Shown: one piece after another, positions 1 through 6,700 of the stretch | Position numbering within the stretch: position 1 is the first letter of the stretch | How the letters are laid out: each line of letters begins with the position of its first letter | From: CAYPYS01 sp964445715 | GTDB taxonomy: Bacteria > Omnitrophota > Gorgyraeia > Gorgyraeales > Gorgyraeaceae | DNA: 14,977 bases | Assembly (NCBI GenBank): GCA_964445715.1 | Contig: CAYULJ010000032.1 | Coordinates: 1-14,977 of the forward strand | Direction: 5' to 3' | Position numbers and translations under genes: made by a program | Notes under the pieces: generated by a model | Databases searched by the model: none | What the model was told of the DNA's origin: nothing | The model's input: only the letters and a program-made list of their open reading frames with translations

Positions 1-59
1 CAATACGCGAAGGCGGCCATACAGTAGGCGCAGGGGTAGTAGCAGATATAGTAGCGTAG
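1..59 (+). CDS. tuf: Elongation factor Tu, C-terminal end (partial)
   Basis: Only the last 18 codons and the TAG stop are inside the window, read from base 3. They translate as IREGGHTVGAGVVADIVA, which matches the conserved end of bacterial EF-Tu (E. coli reads IREGGRTVGAGVV at the same place). EF-Tu is the cytoplasmic GTPase that delivers aminoacyl-tRNA to the ribosomal A site, and this piece belongs to its third beta-barrel domain. The gene is followed 13 bases later by rpmG, as in many bacteria that keep a tuf copy upstream of secE-nusG. A second tuf starts at the right edge of the window in the same direction. Identification rests on a short but highly conserved stretch. Confidence 0.9.
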   Translation, partial: IREGGHTVGAGVVADIVA

Positions 60-72
60 GAAAGCGTAGACA

Positions 73-225
73 ATGCCGAGAGAATTGATAATAATAACTT
101 GTACAGAGTGCAAAAGAAAAAATTATACAAGCACAAAAAATAAAAAGAAACAGACCAAGCGGTTAGAGATAAAGAAATTTTGCAGATTTTGCAAAAAAAG
201 GACACCTCACAAAGAAGAAAAATAG
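73..225 (+). CDS. rpmG: 50S ribosomal protein L33, zinc-binding form
   Basis: A 50-residue basic protein starting MPRELIIITCTECKRKNY, the usual size and sequence type of L33, a protein of the large ribosomal subunit near the E site. Two CxxC pairs are visible, C10/C13 and C37/C40, so this is the zinc-ribbon (C+) form rather than the cysteine-free form. The start ATG follows the tuf stop by 13 bases, with AGGAAAG at 58-64 as a plausible ribosome binding site. It is probably co-transcribed with tuf. The next feature is a hairpin that may end this transcript before the tRNA gene. The protein is too short to be called by length-filtered gene finding, but the motif pattern makes it secure. Confidence 0.95.
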   Translation: MPRELIIITCTECKRKNYTSTKNKKKQTKRLEIKKFCRFCKKRTPHKEEK

Positions 226-254
226 AATAAGGCGGACAGACTTGTCCAAGTATA

Positions 255-283
255 AAGGGGTCGATGTAGCTTCTCGACCCCTT
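255..283 (+). terminator. Hairpin after rpmG, possible terminator
   Basis: A perfect 10-bp inverted repeat, AAGGGGTCGA at 255-264 against TCGACCCCTT at 274-283, with a 9-base loop. It lies 29 bases after the rpmG stop and before tRNA-Trp, a logical place to end the tuf-rpmG transcript. It is GC-rich, but no run of T follows it (ACGTTATATAATC), so as an intrinsic terminator it is atypical. It could instead be an RNA processing or stability hairpin. Confidence 0.5.
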
Positions 284-289
284 ACGTTA

Positions 290-295
290 TATAAT
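290..295 (+). promoter_or_regulatory. Possible -10 box upstream of tRNA-Trp
   Basis: An exact TATAAT lies 26 bases before the mature 5' end of tRNA-Trp and directly after the hairpin. That is where a sigma-70-type promoter for the tRNA and the secE-nusG operon would be expected. No convincing -35 hexamer is visible at 16-18 bases upstream (the bases there, around 266-273, do not resemble TTGACA), so the call rests on the -10 box and context alone. Confidence 0.35.
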
Positions 296-321
296 CTAGG
301 ATCTTCGGATTAAAATAACGG

Positions 322-398
322 AGGCCAGTAGCTCTAATTGGCAGAGCAGCGGTCTCCAAAACCGCGTGTTGGGGGTTCGAATCCCTCCTGGCCTGCCA
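322..398 (+). tRNA. trnW: tRNA-Trp (anticodon CCA)
   Basis: The cloverleaf folds completely. The acceptor stem AGGCCAG (322-328) pairs with CTGGCCT (388-394). The D stem is GCTC/GAGC. The anticodon stem GCGGT (349-353) pairs with ACCGC, with loop CTCCAAA and anticodon CCA at 356-358. The T arm is GGGGG-TTCGAAT-CCCTC. The discriminator base is G395 and the CCA end is encoded (396-398). The CCA anticodon reads UGG, so this is tRNA-Trp, and G73 is the usual bacterial tryptophan identity base. A tRNA-Trp between tuf-rpmG and secE-nusG is a common bacterial arrangement. The last 21 bases of the gene are copied at 563-583. Confidence 0.98.
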
Positions 399-418
399 GA
401 TTTTTATAGATGGTGTTC

Positions 419-457
419 CTAACTTTACACTTTAACATTGTTGAAATGTAAAATTAG
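419..457. repeat. Palindromic element, copy 1 (degenerate)
   Basis: A 39-bp diverged copy of the family seen intact at six other junctions. The core TAACATTGTTG (433-443) is intact and in the same orientation as copies 2 and 3, while the arms carry several changes (CTAAC at the left, AATTAG at the right in place of CTTAAG). Pairing still extends outside, CCTAA with TTAGG. It lies 20 bases after tRNA-Trp and its right end runs into a T-arm-like sequence, GGGATTCGAAT. It appears to be an older or decaying copy. Confidence 0.85.
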
Positions 458-467
458 GGATTCGAAT

Positions 468-562
468 GGAGCTTTGCGCCGAGCAGGGCGAGGAAGAGGT
501 GCGACAAAATAGGAGCACCGTAAGCAAAGCGGATGGCCGACTTCATCCGAAGGATGAAGCGC
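468..562. other. Structured 95-bp insert between CGAAT repeats
   Basis: This non-coding stretch is bounded by CGAAT at 463-467 and again at 563-567. Inside, GCTTTGC (471-477) pairs with GCAAAGC (524-530) around an inner GGTGC (498-502) / GCACC (515-519) stem. A second hairpin, CTTCATCC (541-548) / GGATGAAG (552-559), has a GAA loop. Removing the insert plus one CGAAT restores a clean T-arm half followed by the tRNA-Trp 3' end. It may therefore be a small element inserted into an already duplicated tRNA tail, or a small structured RNA. I recognise no known family and see no open reading frame worth calling. Confidence 0.45.
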
Positions 563-583
563 CGAATCCCTCCTGGCCTGCCA
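563..583 (+). repeat. Duplicate of the tRNA-Trp 3' end (21 bp)
   Basis: These 21 bases are identical to 378-398, the T-loop to the CCA end of tRNA-Trp. The two copies are in direct orientation with 164 bases between them. No acceptor 5' half, D arm or anticodon arm accompanies the second copy, so it is not a second tRNA. Duplicated tRNA 3' ends are the usual trace of site-specific integration at a tRNA gene, but the intervening DNA is too short for an integrase. This would be a remnant or a non-autonomous element. Confidence 0.9.
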
Positions 584-607
584 CGATTCATAAGGGTGAG
601 AAAAGTG

Positions 608-652
608 CCCTTAAGTTTACACTTTAACATTGTTGAAGTGTAAACTTAAGGG
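608..652. repeat. Palindromic element, copy 2
   Basis: The full 41-bp element occupies 610-650, outer arm CTTAAGTTTACACTT, core TAACATTGTTG with the centre at 630. Flanking CC and GG extend the pairing to 45 bp. The arms match perfectly except for one T-G position in the core, which would be a G-U wobble in RNA. It sits 28 bases upstream of the favoured secE start and is not followed by a T run. An open reading frame can be read out of it into secE from a TTG, but I judge that to be spurious. Confidence 0.95.
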
Positions 653-680
653 AGTGAGCGCCGAACAAATAGCAAGGAAA

Positions 681-872
681 ATGAAGATATTTTCGCGTAT
701 CGTAAAATTTGTCACTGAGGTTAAGGTTGAGATGCAGAAGGTCTCCTGGTCTGACAGGAGAGAGTTGATGAGTTCCACAGGAATTGTCATTGTCTCCACT
801 GCCCTTCTAGCTATATTCATCGGGATTGTCGATCTAATCCTCTCACGGTTTGTAAGCATTTTGCTAAAATAA
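681..872 (+). CDS. secE: Protein translocase subunit SecE
   Basis: A 63-residue protein from ATG 681. The N-terminal part is an amphipathic helix with EVKVEMQKVSWSDRREL at residues 13-29, the conserved SecE motif preceding the membrane helix; the usual W-P after the valine is W-S here. One membrane-spanning segment follows, about residues 33-56 (TGIVIVSTALLAIFIGIVDL onwards). SecE clamps SecY in the inner-membrane translocon. The size equals that of single-helix SecE proteins. ATG 681 is preceded by AAGGA at 674-678, a rather close spacing. In-frame GTG 654 would add nine residues but has no properly placed binding site and lies against palindrome copy 2. The nusG start follows the stop by only nine bases. 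Confidence 0.93.
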   Translation: MKIFSRIVKFVTEVKVEMQKVSWSDRRELMSSTGIVIVSTALLAIFIGIVDLILSRFVSILLK

Positions 873-881
873 TTTTTTAAT

Positions 882-1412
882 ATGAGCCACAAGTGGTATG
901 TAATACACACATTAACTGGTCAGGAAGAGAAAGTAAAAACGACCGTAGAGAGTAAGATTCAAGACGGCGTTTTGAAAGATAAGGTCTTTCAGGTCCTTAT
1001 ACCGACAGAACAGGTATCTGAGGTAAAGGACGGGAAGAAGAGGATATCTCTGAGAAAATTTTTCCCGGGCTATGTGCTTGTTGAGATGGATCTCGATGAT
1101 GACATTTGGTATATCGTAAGGGGGATCCCAGGGGTTACGGGTTTTATTGGCACCAAATCGAAGCCGATTCCATTGCAAGATAGCGAAGTCAAACACATAA
1201 TAAAGCAGACTGAGGAGAGGAAAGAAAAACCGACTCCAAAGGTCATTTTTGATAAAGGCGACAGCGTTAAGATCATAGAAGGACCATTTGTAAATTTTAG
1301 TGGCAATGTGGAAGAGGTCAACCCGGACAAGGGCAAGATAAAAGTCATGGTGTCGATATTTGGCCGCGCTACGCCGATCGTGCTCGAATATTGGCAGGTG
1401 GAAAGATTGTAA
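882..1412 (+). CDS. nusG: Transcription termination/antitermination protein NusG
   Basis: A 176-residue protein, the normal NusG length. The NGN domain covers about residues 1-110, with the typical opening KWYVIHTLTGQEEKV and FFPGYVLVEM, followed by GIPGVTGFIG. The KOW domain runs from about 122 to the end (FDKGDSVKIIEGPF, then SIFGRATPIVLEY). NusG binds the polymerase clamp, suppresses pausing, and couples RNA polymerase to Rho or the ribosome. Its start lies nine bases after the secE stop. The bases between (TTTTTTAAT and neighbours) contain no Shine-Dalgarno sequence, so translation probably depends on coupling to secE. Palindrome copy 3 begins two bases after the stop. Confidence 0.98.
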   Translation: MSHKWYVIHTLTGQEEKVKTTVESKIQDGVLKDKVFQVLIPTEQVSEVKDGKKRISLRKFFPGYVLVEMDLDDDIWYIVRGIPGVTGFIGTKSKPIPLQDSEVKHIIKQTEERKEKPTPKVIFDKGDSVKIIEGPFVNFSGNVEEVNPDKGKIKVMVSIFGRATPIVLEYWQVERL

Positions 1413-1414
1413 AT

Positions 1415-1455
1415 CTTAAGTTTACACTTTAACATTGTTGAAGTGTAAACTTAAG
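1415..1455. repeat. Palindromic element, copy 3
   Basis: An exact 41-bp copy, CTTAAGTTTACACTT, core TAACATTGTTG, then the mirrored arm, identical to 610-650. It starts two bases after the nusG stop and ends 17 bases before the rplK start. It therefore fills the junction where E. coli has the rplK promoter and the L1 repressor-binding leader. No T run follows it. Confidence 0.97.
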
Positions 1456-1472
1456 GAATACGAAGGTGAGAG

Positions 1473-1895
1473 ATGGCAAAAGAAGTAAAGTCGATGATTA
1501 AGTTGCATGTTAGTGGAGGACAGGCAAATCCTGCTCCACCTGTTGGCCCTGCGCTTGGACAGCACGGCGTCAACATAATGGAGTTTTGTAAGTCTTTTAA
1601 TGAAAAGACAAAGGACAGGCCAGGGCTTGTGCTCCCAGTGGTTATAACAGTATACAAAGATAAGTCATTTACGTTTATTGTAAAAAGTCCGCCGTGCTCA
1701 GTGCTTTTAAAGCGCGCGTGCGGTGTTGCCAAGGCGAGTGGTGTTCCGAATAAGGAAAAAATAGGGAAAGTCACAAAGGCCCAGGTAAAAGAAATCGCGC
1801 AGACAAAGATGAAAGACCTCAATGCAGCTGACATTGAAGGCGCTATGAAGATAGTGGAAGGCACTGCCAGAAGCATGGGCATAGAGGTAGAGTAA
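1473..1895 (+). CDS. rplK: 50S ribosomal protein L11
   Basis: A 140-residue protein, the standard L11 length. The N-terminal domain (about 1-70) carries the proline-rich QANPAPPVGPALGQHGVNIM signature. The C-terminal rRNA-binding domain (about 75-140) includes AKASGVPNKEKIGKVT and the conserved end EGTARSMGIEV. L11 sits at the base of the stalk, binds 23S rRNA around helices 43/44 and is needed for elongation-factor GTPase activation and the stringent response. The start ATG has a good binding site, AAGGTGAG at 1463-1470. Palindrome copy 3 lies just upstream and rplA follows after 48 bases, as expected for an L11-L1 pair. Confidence 0.98.
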   Translation: MAKEVKSMIKLHVSGGQANPAPPVGPALGQHGVNIMEFCKSFNEKTKDRPGLVLPVVITVYKDKSFTFIVKSPPCSVLLKRACGVAKASGVPNKEKIGKVTKAQVKEIAQTKMKDLNAADIEGAMKIVEGTARSMGIEVE

Positions 1896-1943
1896 CGCGG
1901 AACTGCGTGAAAGCTTAAAGTGCGAAATTAGAAAGAGAAGGTT

Positions 1944-2651
1944 ATGGCGAAGAAAATAAACCTGACAAAGAGGGCAAAGGAATATCAAAAAGTAGTTGAT
2001 AAAGAAAAGGCGTATGTACTTAACGAGGCTGTTTCTATTCTCAAGAAAGTGCCGCATGTGAAATTCGACGAGACAGTGGAGCTGGCCTTAAAGTTAAACG
2101 CAGACCCAAAGCAGGCTGACCAGATGGTGCGTGGCACAGTGATATTGCCGCACGGCACAGGCAAAAAAGTAAGAGTGCTGGTGCTATGCAAGGGCGAAGG
2201 CGCGAACGCTGCAAAAGAAGCAGGCGCAGATTTTGTAGGCAGTCAAGACCTGATCACGAAGATAAGCTCTGGCTGGATTGACTTTGACGTAGTGATAAGC
2301 GCGCCTGACATGATGCGTGACGTCGGAAAGCTCGGCAGGATACTTGGTCCGCGAGGACTCATGCCAAACCCGAAAACCGGCACTGTGACCAATGACTTTG
2401 GCCGCGCCGTAAAAGAAGCAAAGGCAGGCAGGATCGAGTACAAACTCGACAAGCTCGCCAACATAAACATAGGCGTCGGTAAGCTTTCGTTTGAAGAAAA
2501 GGCGATCTGCGAAAACGCGACAAAGGTCATAAACGCCATAAATAAAGCAAGACCGCAAGGAATAAAAGGAAAATATATAAAGAATATTTCAATTTCATCT
2601 ACAATGGGTCCGGGCATAAAACTGGATCTTGTAAAATTGGGGACATTGTAA
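1944..2651 (+). CDS. rplA: 50S ribosomal protein L1
   Basis: A 235-residue protein of normal L1 length. Recognisable segments are the N-terminal KRAKEYQKVVDKEKAY, the central GRILGPRGLMPNPKTGTV signature, and the C-terminal KGKYIKNISISSTMGPGIKL. L1 forms the mobile L1 stalk at the E site, binding 23S rRNA, and in many bacteria represses its own operon by binding the rplK leader mRNA. Here that leader is occupied by a palindrome, so how far this control persists is unclear. The binding site is AGAAGG at 1936-1941. The stop overlaps the rplJ start by one base (TAATG), which implies translational coupling. Confidence 0.98.
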   Translation: MAKKINLTKRAKEYQKVVDKEKAYVLNEAVSILKKVPHVKFDETVELALKLNADPKQADQMVRGTVILPHGTGKKVRVLVLCKGEGANAAKEAGADFVGSQDLITKISSGWIDFDVVISAPDMMRDVGKLGRILGPRGLMPNPKTGTVTNDFGRAVKEAKAGRIEYKLDKLANINIGVGKLSFEEKAICENATKVINAINKARPQGIKGKYIKNISISSTMGPGIKLDLVKLGTL

Positions 2652-3298
2652 TGGCGAAGTTTTCAATGACATGTAAAGAGTCAATGGTAAAAGAGATATC
2701 CAGGCGTCTCGGCGAGAAGGATACCTTTATAGTTACCAACTATAGAGGCTTGAGTGCCAAGGATATGAATGAACTTCGCAAGGAGTTAAGAAGCATCTCT
2801 GGTGAATATCTGGTGGTAAAAGATTCAATGGCAAAGAGGGCGCTTGCAGAAAGCCCTGTGAAGAGTGCTGTAGAGTTTATAGAAGGAGAGATAGGCATTG
2901 CTATTGACAACAAAGCTGACGCGACTAATATTTCAAAGGTGCTCGTGAAGTTTGCAAAGAGCCACGAGGTCATGGCCATTCGCGGCGGCATAATGAGTGG
3001 CGCTCTTATTTCAAAAGAAGAGATCATACAGCTCTCCAAGCTCCCTTCTAGAGAAGAGCTACTGGGAAGACTTGCAAATGTGCTCAACGCGCCTATACAG
3101 GGTCTGGCCGGAGCGCTTAATGCTATTATAACAAAATTTTGCTACGCGTTGAATGCAGTGAAGGATAAGAAAGAAGTTCCTGCGGAAGAAGCGCAAGAAG
3201 AAAAGAAACCAGAGGCTGCGGAAACAAAGCCTGAAGATATAAAGAAATCCGAAGACGCACCAAAACCGAAACCAGAAACAGGAGATCAGAAACAATAA
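2651..3298 (+). CDS. rplJ: 50S ribosomal protein L10 with extended tail
   Basis: A 215-residue protein whose first 170 residues or so are ordinary L10: an N-terminal rRNA-binding domain (TFIVTNYRGLSAKDMNELRK, then YLVVKDSMAKRAL) and a C-terminal helix region that docks L7/L12 dimers. L10 links the L7/L12 stalk to 23S rRNA. Typical L10 ends near 165-175 residues. Here a tail of about 45 residues rich in Lys, Glu, Pro and Ala (KKPEAAETKPEDIKKSEDAP and onward) is added, probably disordered. The start overlaps the rplA stop, so the separate rplJ leader that E. coli uses for L10 autoregulation is absent. GGGGA at 2639-2643 may serve as the binding site. rplL follows after 11 bases. Confidence 0.96.
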   Translation: MAKFSMTCKESMVKEISRRLGEKDTFIVTNYRGLSAKDMNELRKELRSISGEYLVVKDSMAKRALAESPVKSAVEFIEGEIGIAIDNKADATNISKVLVKFAKSHEVMAIRGGIMSGALISKEEIIQLSKLPSREELLGRLANVLNAPIQGLAGALNAIITKFCYALNAVKDKKEVPAEEAQEEKKPEAAETKPEDIKKSEDAPKPKPETGDQKQ

Positions 3299-3309
3299 AG
3301 GAGGAAGAA

Positions 3310-3699
3310 ATGGCAGACGAGAAAAAGATCGAAGAGATGTTAGGTACGATTGAGCAGATGTCGGTTCTCGAACTTTCGGGCCTAGTGAAGGCTATTGAGG
3401 AAAAGTTCGGCGTGACAGCTCAGGCACCTGTGGTAGCTGCAGTAGCAGGGGCAGCAGCTGGCGGAGCAGGCGAAGCCCAGGAAGAAAAGACGACCTTTAC
3501 AGTCGTATTAGCATCTGCAGGTGACAAGAAGATCCAGGTAATAAAAGAGATCCGCACTATTACCAGCCTTGGACTAAAAGAGGCAAAGGATCTGGTCGAG
3601 GGCGCGCCAAAGACAGTAAAAGAAGGTGTTGGCAAAGACGAAGCAGAAGAAATAAAGAAGAAACTCGAAGCCCAAGGCGCAAAGGTCGAGCTTAAGTAA
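3310..3699 (+). CDS. rplL: 50S ribosomal protein L7/L12
   Basis: A 129-residue acidic protein. The N-terminal dimerisation domain (about 1-33, with MSVLELSGLVKAIEEKFGV) is followed by an Ala/Gly-rich flexible hinge (about 36-57, AAVAGAAAGGAGEA). The C-terminal domain (about 58-129) has VIKEIRTITSLGLKEAKDLV and EGAPKTVKEGV, the surface that recruits EF-G, EF-Tu, IF2 and RF3. The strongest binding site in the window, AAAGGAGG at 3297-3304, precedes it and overlaps the rplJ stop. That fits the need for several L7/L12 copies per L10. The gap to rpoB is 88 bases and holds palindrome copy 4. Confidence 0.98.
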   Translation: MADEKKIEEMLGTIEQMSVLELSGLVKAIEEKFGVTAQAPVVAAVAGAAAGGAGEAQEEKTTFTVVLASAGDKKIQVIKEIRTITSLGLKEAKDLVEGAPKTVKEGVGKDEAEEIKKKLEAQGAKVELK

Positions 3700-3721
3700 C
3701 GAGAAGTAAATTGCTCGGACG

Positions 3722-3762
3722 CTTAAGTTTACACTTCAACAATGTTAAAGTGTAAACTTAAG
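3722..3762. repeat. Palindromic element, copy 4 (mirror form)
   Basis: The 41-bp element with outer arm CTTAAGTTTACACTT but core CAACAATGTTA, the reverse complement of the core in copies 1-3, so the element is inverted here. It starts 23 bases after the rplL stop and ends 25 bases before rpoB. In E. coli this junction carries an attenuator and an RNase III processing hairpin. No T run follows, so it is unlikely to terminate by itself. Confidence 0.97.
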
Positions 3763-3787
3763 ACTAAAATAGATAAAGAGGTTTTAT

Positions 3788-6700
3788 ATGTCGCAAAACC
3801 GAAAGAATTTTGCAAGGCTGAAAGAAGGCACAAGCATACCTTATCTTTTGCAGGTACAGACAGATTCGTACGTTGATTTTCTGCAGATAGAGAAGCCCAA
3901 GACCAAGCGTAAGCACGAGGGCCTTCAGGCTGTATTCAAGGATGTCTTCCCTATCGAGAGCAAAGACGGCGAGACGCGACTGGAATTCTTACATTACACG
4001 CTTGGAAAACCTAAGTATGACAGGTTAGAATGTCAAAAAAGAGCTGTGACATATGCCGTGCCCCTGAAGTTAAAGATCAGGTTAAAGACAAAAAAGGACA
4101 CGAAGGAACAGGATGTGTACCTGGGTGATTTACCCCTGATGACAGAGAATGGTACCTTTATTATTAATGGCGATGAAAGAGTGGTAGTGAGCCAACTTCA
4201 CAGATCTCCGGGCGTATCATTTGAACAGAGCCTGCACCCGACAGGAAAAAGAATATATTCCGGCAGAATAATACCGGGTCGCGGCGCATGGATGGAATTT
4301 GAATTTGACGCCAATGACGTATTGCATGTTTTTATTGATAGACGAAAGAAGATGCTCGCTACAGTGTTCCTGCGCGCGCTTGGTTACGAGACTAATGAAG
4401 AAATCATGCGGCTCTTTACAGGCGTGGAAAGGGCAAGACCTGCTAGAAAGTCCAGCTTGCTTAAATATGTTGGCCGTGTCGTTGTAAAAGACGTGAAGCA
4501 CCCTGACACAGATGAAGTGATTTTGCAGAATAATGGCACATTGACTGAAGAGTTAGTGGAAAAGATCTGGGATGCAGGGATCAGGTTCTTAGAGGTATTC
4601 AGGCACACTGTACCAGAGATCGCGAATACCCTGGAAAAGGACCACACGAAGACGAAAGAAGAAGCGCTCCTGGATATATATAGGAGGTTAAGGCCAGGCG
4701 ACCCATTAACAATTGAAAGCGCAAAACTTTTACTGGAGAGATTGTTCTTTGACAGGAAAAGATATGACCTGACCAAGGTCGGCCGTCACATATTGAATCG
4801 CAAACTCGACATGAAGGCGTCTCTGACCAAAAGCGTGCTTGATGCAGATACAGTCGTAAATGTGATTCGTTATTTAATAGATCTTAAGAACGGTGAAGGC
4901 GAACCAGATGATATAGACCACCTTGGAAATCGTCGCGTAAGAACAGTAGGCGAACTCCTGGCTGAGCAATTCAGGATCGGCCTGGCAAGGGTGGAACGTT
5001 TTTGCAGAGAGCGCATGTCGATCTACGATATCGAGACGATGATGCCTCACCACCTGATAAATTCAAAAGTTCTCTCGAGCGTGATAAAGGATTTCTTTGG
5101 CCGAAGTCAGCTCTCGCAATTTATGGATCAGACAAATCCATTGGCAGAGATGACGCATAAGCGTCGGTTGAGCGCGCTTGGACCTGGCGGACTTTCGAGA
5201 GAAAGAGCCGGCTTTGAAGTGCGCGACGTGCACCATTCGCATTACGGCAGAGTCTGTCCTATAGAAACACCAGAAGGCCCGAATATCGGACTTATATCGT
5301 CACTTTCGACATACGCGCGGGTAAATAAATTCGGATTCATAGAGACACCTTATAGAAAGGTTGAGAAGGGAAGAGTTACGAGCAAAATAGATTACCTTAC
5401 AGCAGATATAGAAGACCAATACATAGTGGCGCAGGCCAATGCGAAATTGGACAAGGAAGGTTATTTTGTAGAGGACAGAGTGCCTTGCAGGCATAAAGGA
5501 AATTATCCTCATGCGCAGCCGAAAGATATTCATTACATGGATGTTTCTCCGAAACAGCTAGTGAGCGTGGCAGCTGGACTTATCCCGTTTCTCGAGCACG
5601 ATGATGCGAACCGTGCACTCATGGGCTCTAATATGCAACGCCAGGCAGTACCTTTGCTTTTCACGGAGGCGCCTTTAGTAGGGACTGGCGTAGAGAAGAA
5701 AACAGCTGCGGATTCCGGGGCCCTTACTCTGGCAAAGTCAGGCGGGAAAATCACTGCTGTCCAGGCAGATGAAGTCGTGGTCAATAACAGTATTACCTAT
5801 AAATTAAGGAAGTTCGCAAGGTCTAACGCAAACACATGCATCAACCAGAGGCCAACAGTAAAGCTCGGCGATCGCATAAAGGCAGACGATGTGATATCAG
5901 ATGGGCCAGGGACTGAAAACGGAGAACTGGCGCTTGGAAGAAACGCGCTCGTCGCATTTATGCCGTGGCGCGGATATAACTTTGAAGATGCCATTCTCGT
6001 GAGTGAGAGGCTGATCAAGGATGACAAGTTTACTTCATTGCATATTGAGGAGCTGGAAATAGAATCGCGCGAGACGCGACTCGGCAACGAAGAGATTACT
6101 CGCGACATACCCAACGTAAGTGAAGAGGCGCTCAAGAATCTTGGCGAAGACGGTATCGTGCGCATAGGCGCTGAGGTCGGGCCTGGCGATATCCTGGTCG
6201 GCAAGGTTGCTCCGAAGAGCGAAACAGAGCTTTCTCCTGAAGAGAAACTTCTGCGTGCGATATTCGGCGAAAAGGCAGGGGACGTGCGAGACGCATCTCT
6301 TACTGTGCCTTCGGGCGTAGAAGGTATTGTCGTGGACGCGAAAATATTTTCCAGAAAAGGTCAGAGGTTAAAATCAAAAGACGAACTTCAGAAAGAGCTT
6401 AAACAGATACAGAAGATAAGGACAGAATACGAAAAGCAGGTTGAGATCATCAAGAGAGAGAGGGAGAATCGCCTGTTCAAATTAGTTTCAGGCGTAAAGC
6501 TTACAGCGCCTCTTCTTTCTGACGAGACAGGGACGACTTTAATAGCAGAAGGCAGACCTATCAGAAAAAAAGACCTGTCTAAGTTTGAAAAATGTGATGT
6601 TTCTTCCGTTAAGATCGAATCAGATCTTGAGCTTGAGAATGAGGTAAAGCGCACATTAGTCATTTACAGCGACCAGATAGAAGAGGTGCTTTATGAAGAA

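Noticed and set aside
563..583. A second tRNA gene
   Set aside because: Only the T-loop to CCA part is present; there is no acceptor 5' half, D arm or anticodon arm upstream of it.
630..680. N-terminal extension of SecE reading out of palindrome copy 2 from a TTG
   Set aside because: The extra residues come from the repeat itself and lack a binding site. The same MLKCKLK peptide is readable from the opposite strand at copy 3, showing that it is a product of the palindrome rather than a conserved protein segment.
1415..1462. Palindrome copies as intrinsic terminators
   Set aside because: No copy is followed by a T run, the stems are AT-rich, and essential genes continue immediately downstream without visible new promoters.
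617..2617. Minus-strand reading frames opposite secE, nusG, rplK and rplA
   Set aside because: They lie wholly over well-identified plus-strand genes, have no recognisable domains or upstream signals, and are best explained as reading-frame shadows. The same applies to the minus-strand frames over rpoB, rpoC, rpsL, rpsG and fusA.
3691..3700. Extra CTTAAG at the end of rplL as a half element
   Set aside because: It encodes the normal last two residues (Leu-Lys) of L7/L12, and no further arm sequence follows, so chance is the simpler reading.
5108..5175. Rifampicin-resistance changes in rpoB and streptomycin-resistance changes in rpsL
   Set aside because: The contact positions in beta (D447, H457, S462 and others) and K43 and K88 in S12 are the wild-type residues.
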